Shown: positions 62,589 through 64,000 of the stretch, one piece after another
Numbering within the stretch: the stretch's first letter is position 1
Layout: every line of letters begins with the position of its first letter
NCBI RefSeq assembly: GCF_000730385.1
Contig: NZ_CP008849.1
Span: 3,906,001 to 3,970,000, forward strand
Direction of reading: 5' to 3'
From: Alteromonas australica
GTDB lineage: Bacteria > Pseudomonadota > Gammaproteobacteria > Enterobacterales > Alteromonadaceae
Length of the DNA: 64,000 nt
Program-made: the position numbers and the translations under genes
The notes under the pieces: model-generated
Seen by the model: the letters and a program-made list of their open reading frames with translations, nothing else
Database searches by the model: none
What the model was told of the DNA's origin: nothing

Positions 62589-63675
62589 CGCTGAATACTC
62601 CTTTTTGCTGCCACAAAAGATACAAAAAGAACGGGGCGCCAATGGCAGAAGTCACAATGCCAATTGGTATTTCCATTGGTGAAAACACGCTGCGTGACAA
62701 TGTATCAGCCGCACTTAATAAGAGTGCGCCAACAAGCGCAGACGCTGGAAGCAATATGCGATGGTTTACCCCAAATAGCGTTCGACAAATATGGGGAACC
62801 ACTAAACCGACGAAACCAATTATTCCGCAAAGCGCTGTGGCCAGCGCCACACAAAATGTCACCAACCATAACATGCGCTTTTTATACCGTTTCACATCTA
62901 ATCCCATGTAGGCAGCCTCGCCCTCACCTAGGGCCAATAAATTAAGTGCATTTTGCATTCTGAATAGCCCAATAAAGGCGGCCACACAGGTAATACTGAC
63001 GATGATGGCTTTGTTCCAATTGGCACCTGCCAAGCTCCCCATTGTCCAATACGAAATCTGACGTAAGGCGTCATCACTGGCGACGTAGCTGACGGCTCCT
63101 ATAATCGTGCCGGTAAACGCATTAATCGCTACGCCGGCTAAGATTAACGCGGCCACAGATACGCCTTGCGGGCTTTTTGAAAATTTCAGAACCAATAACA
63201 CTGCAGCTAAGGCACCAAAAAACGCCCAAACACCTACCCAGAGAGACGCCATAGCAGGGGGGATAAAAGAAAAGGCACTGGCCGGCATCACAGCCATGCT
63301 TACCGCAGCTGCCGCTGCCGCTCCCCCTGAAATACCAATTAAGCCGGGGTCGGCTAATGGATTTCGCACTAAGCCCTGCATGGTACAACCTGCCGTTGCG
63401 AGCAACGCACCAATTAATGACGTCATAATGACCCGAGGCAGTCTCAGCTGGGTAAATACATACCAGTGAGTGGTGTTACTTATGCCAGAGGCGTCGCCCA
63501 AAAGCCCTTGCATATAGTCCACAAGCAAACGCCCCGTATGAATATCTAAACTTCCACGGGTCAAGGACAGATACATACTGACAAGGAGCGCAAAAGAGAA
63601 CACCCATAGACCACGCTTGTGTTTTTGTTGCCTGGATCTCATGAAGCTAGGCAGTGACGTGCACACTTCAGCCAT
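62578..63675 (-). CDS. hmuU: Haem ABC transporter permease HmuU (FecCD family)
   Basis: This 365-residue inner-membrane permease of the FecCD/BtuC family has about ten membrane helices; the motifs RLPRVIMTSLIGALLATAGCTMQGLVRNPLADPGLIGISGGA and GLVVPHICR are typical. Its ATG directly follows the hmuT stop, and its end overlaps hmuV. Together they import haem from the periplasm. Confidence 0.93.
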   Translation of the reverse strand: MAEVCTSLPSFMRSRQQKHKRGLWVFSFALLVSMYLSLTRGSLDIHTGRLLVDYMQGLLGDASGISNTTHWYVFTQLRLPRVIMTSLIGALLATAGCTMQGLVRNPLADPGLIGISGGAAAAAAVSMAVMPASAFSFIPPAMASLWVGVWAFFGALAAVLLVLKFSKSPQGVSVAALILAGVAINAFTGTIIGAVSYVASDDALRQISYWTMGSLAGANWNKAIIVSITCVAAFIGLFRMQNALNLLALGEGEAAYMGLDVKRYKKRMLWLVTFCVALATALCGIIGFVGLVVPHICRTLFGVNHRILLPASALVGALLLSAADTLSRSVFSPMEIPIGIVTSAIGAPFFLYLLWQQKGVFSGGQ

Positions 63676-64000
63676 TTACTCTGCCTTATCACGCGCAGGC
63701 GTGGCAGTTTCATTGGCAGCCTTTAATGCCAGTGCCTTTAAAGCATGTTTAGAAATCGCAGACATGCCTTGTGCAAAACGGGGCGATAAACCTAATGCCA
63801 CGTTACTATCCATGGCTTTTACCAGACAATGCTTACCCGCAAAGGTAGCAGCGATAGCGGGGTGGCGACATAAGTGACTCAACGCTTCTTTGCCATGCAG
63901 CATGTGGCCTGCCACAAAAATGACGTCTGGGTTATGTTGTAAAACGGCTTCGTTATTAATCAGTTTGTACCCTTCTAAGGACTCGGCACCGTTTTGAATT
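63676..64000 (-). CDS. hmuT: Haem ABC transporter periplasmic binding protein HmuT, C-terminal part
   Basis: About 108 C-terminal residues are present; the gene runs off the right edge of the window. The visible sequence (NPDVIFVAGHML, then VALGLSPRFAQGMSAI) matches the C-terminal lobe of HmuT-type haem-binding proteins. The stop abuts the hmuU start. The rest of the gene, and any Fur-controlled promoter, lies beyond 64000. Confidence 0.85.
   Translation of the reverse strand, partial: IQNGAESLEGYKLINNEAVLQHNPDVIFVAGHMLHGKEALSHLCRHPAIAATFAGKHCLVKAMDSNVALGLSPRFAQGMSAISKHALKALALKAANETATPARDKAE

Overview
The window is a chromosomal segment of a marine gammaproteobacterium, most likely Alteromonas or a close relative in the Alteromonadaceae. 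The reasons are the conserved queG/nnr-tsaE-amiB-mutL-miaA-hfq-hflX-hflK-hflC block, the rsd/nudC/hemE neighbourhood, moderate GC content, many TonB and chemotaxis functions, and a laminarin-type glucan locus. I see no rRNA, tRNA, CRISPR array, insertion sequence or prophage. Most of the window is housekeeping sequence, with an accessory end at about 43-64 kb.

Layout. 1-5.5 kb: a truncated hydrolase remnant, then a DNA-repair cluster of a DEXH helicase divergent from a beta-CASP exonuclease and an ATP-dependent DNA ligase; the usual fourth partner, the phosphoesterase PdeM, is not here. 5.5-8.1 kb: a fructokinase divergent from a ROK-family regulator, with a 27-bp palindrome between them. 8.2-19.5 kb: an S9 peptidase, two glutathione transferases, ubiG, a DUF2237 gene, an aldehyde dehydrogenase/acetolactate synthase-like pair, hemH with a DUF4112 gene, and an AbgT-family transporter. 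19.7-30.8 kb: the hflC-hflK-hflX-hfq-miaA-mutL-amiB-tsaE-nnr run and divergent queG. 30.8-36.9 kb: hemE, nudC, rsd, zur overlapping a cheX-like gene and yjbQ, and an OmpA-family protein. A candidate small RNA lies between hemE and nudC. 36.9-43.3 kb: dnaB, a lipoprotein, an ECF sigma/anti-sigma/DUF4097 operon, yiiM, and rpsF-rpsR-rplI without priB.

43.4-49.6 kb is a signalling region: a GAF histidine kinase, the SOS gene yebG with a LexA box, a PAS chemoreceptor, a second histidine kinase and a CZB-domain chemoreceptor. 49.7-59.7 kb is a compact beta-glucan (probably laminarin) utilisation locus. A LacI regulator, GPH symporter and GH1 beta-glucosidase form one operon, and a secreted GH16 lipoprotein with three tandem WDCCGG modules plus a TonB-dependent receptor form the other. 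Three LacI-type operators lie in the shared 480-bp intergenic region. In the likely pathway, GH16 cuts the glucan at the cell surface, the TonB receptor imports oligomers, the symporter moves small products across the inner membrane, GH1 releases glucose, and LacI senses a product.

59.8-64 kb: soxR divergent from a flavodoxin-fold oxidoreductase across a textbook SoxR box, then a haem uptake operon (hmuT partial, hmuU, hmuV, hugZ-like).

The most interesting items are the triple vicinal-cysteine modules of the GH16 enzyme, the candidate small RNA at about 32.59-32.66 kb, the ROK regulator that has lost its kinase and zinc signatures, the zur/cheX gene overlap, and several unexplained perfect inverted repeats.
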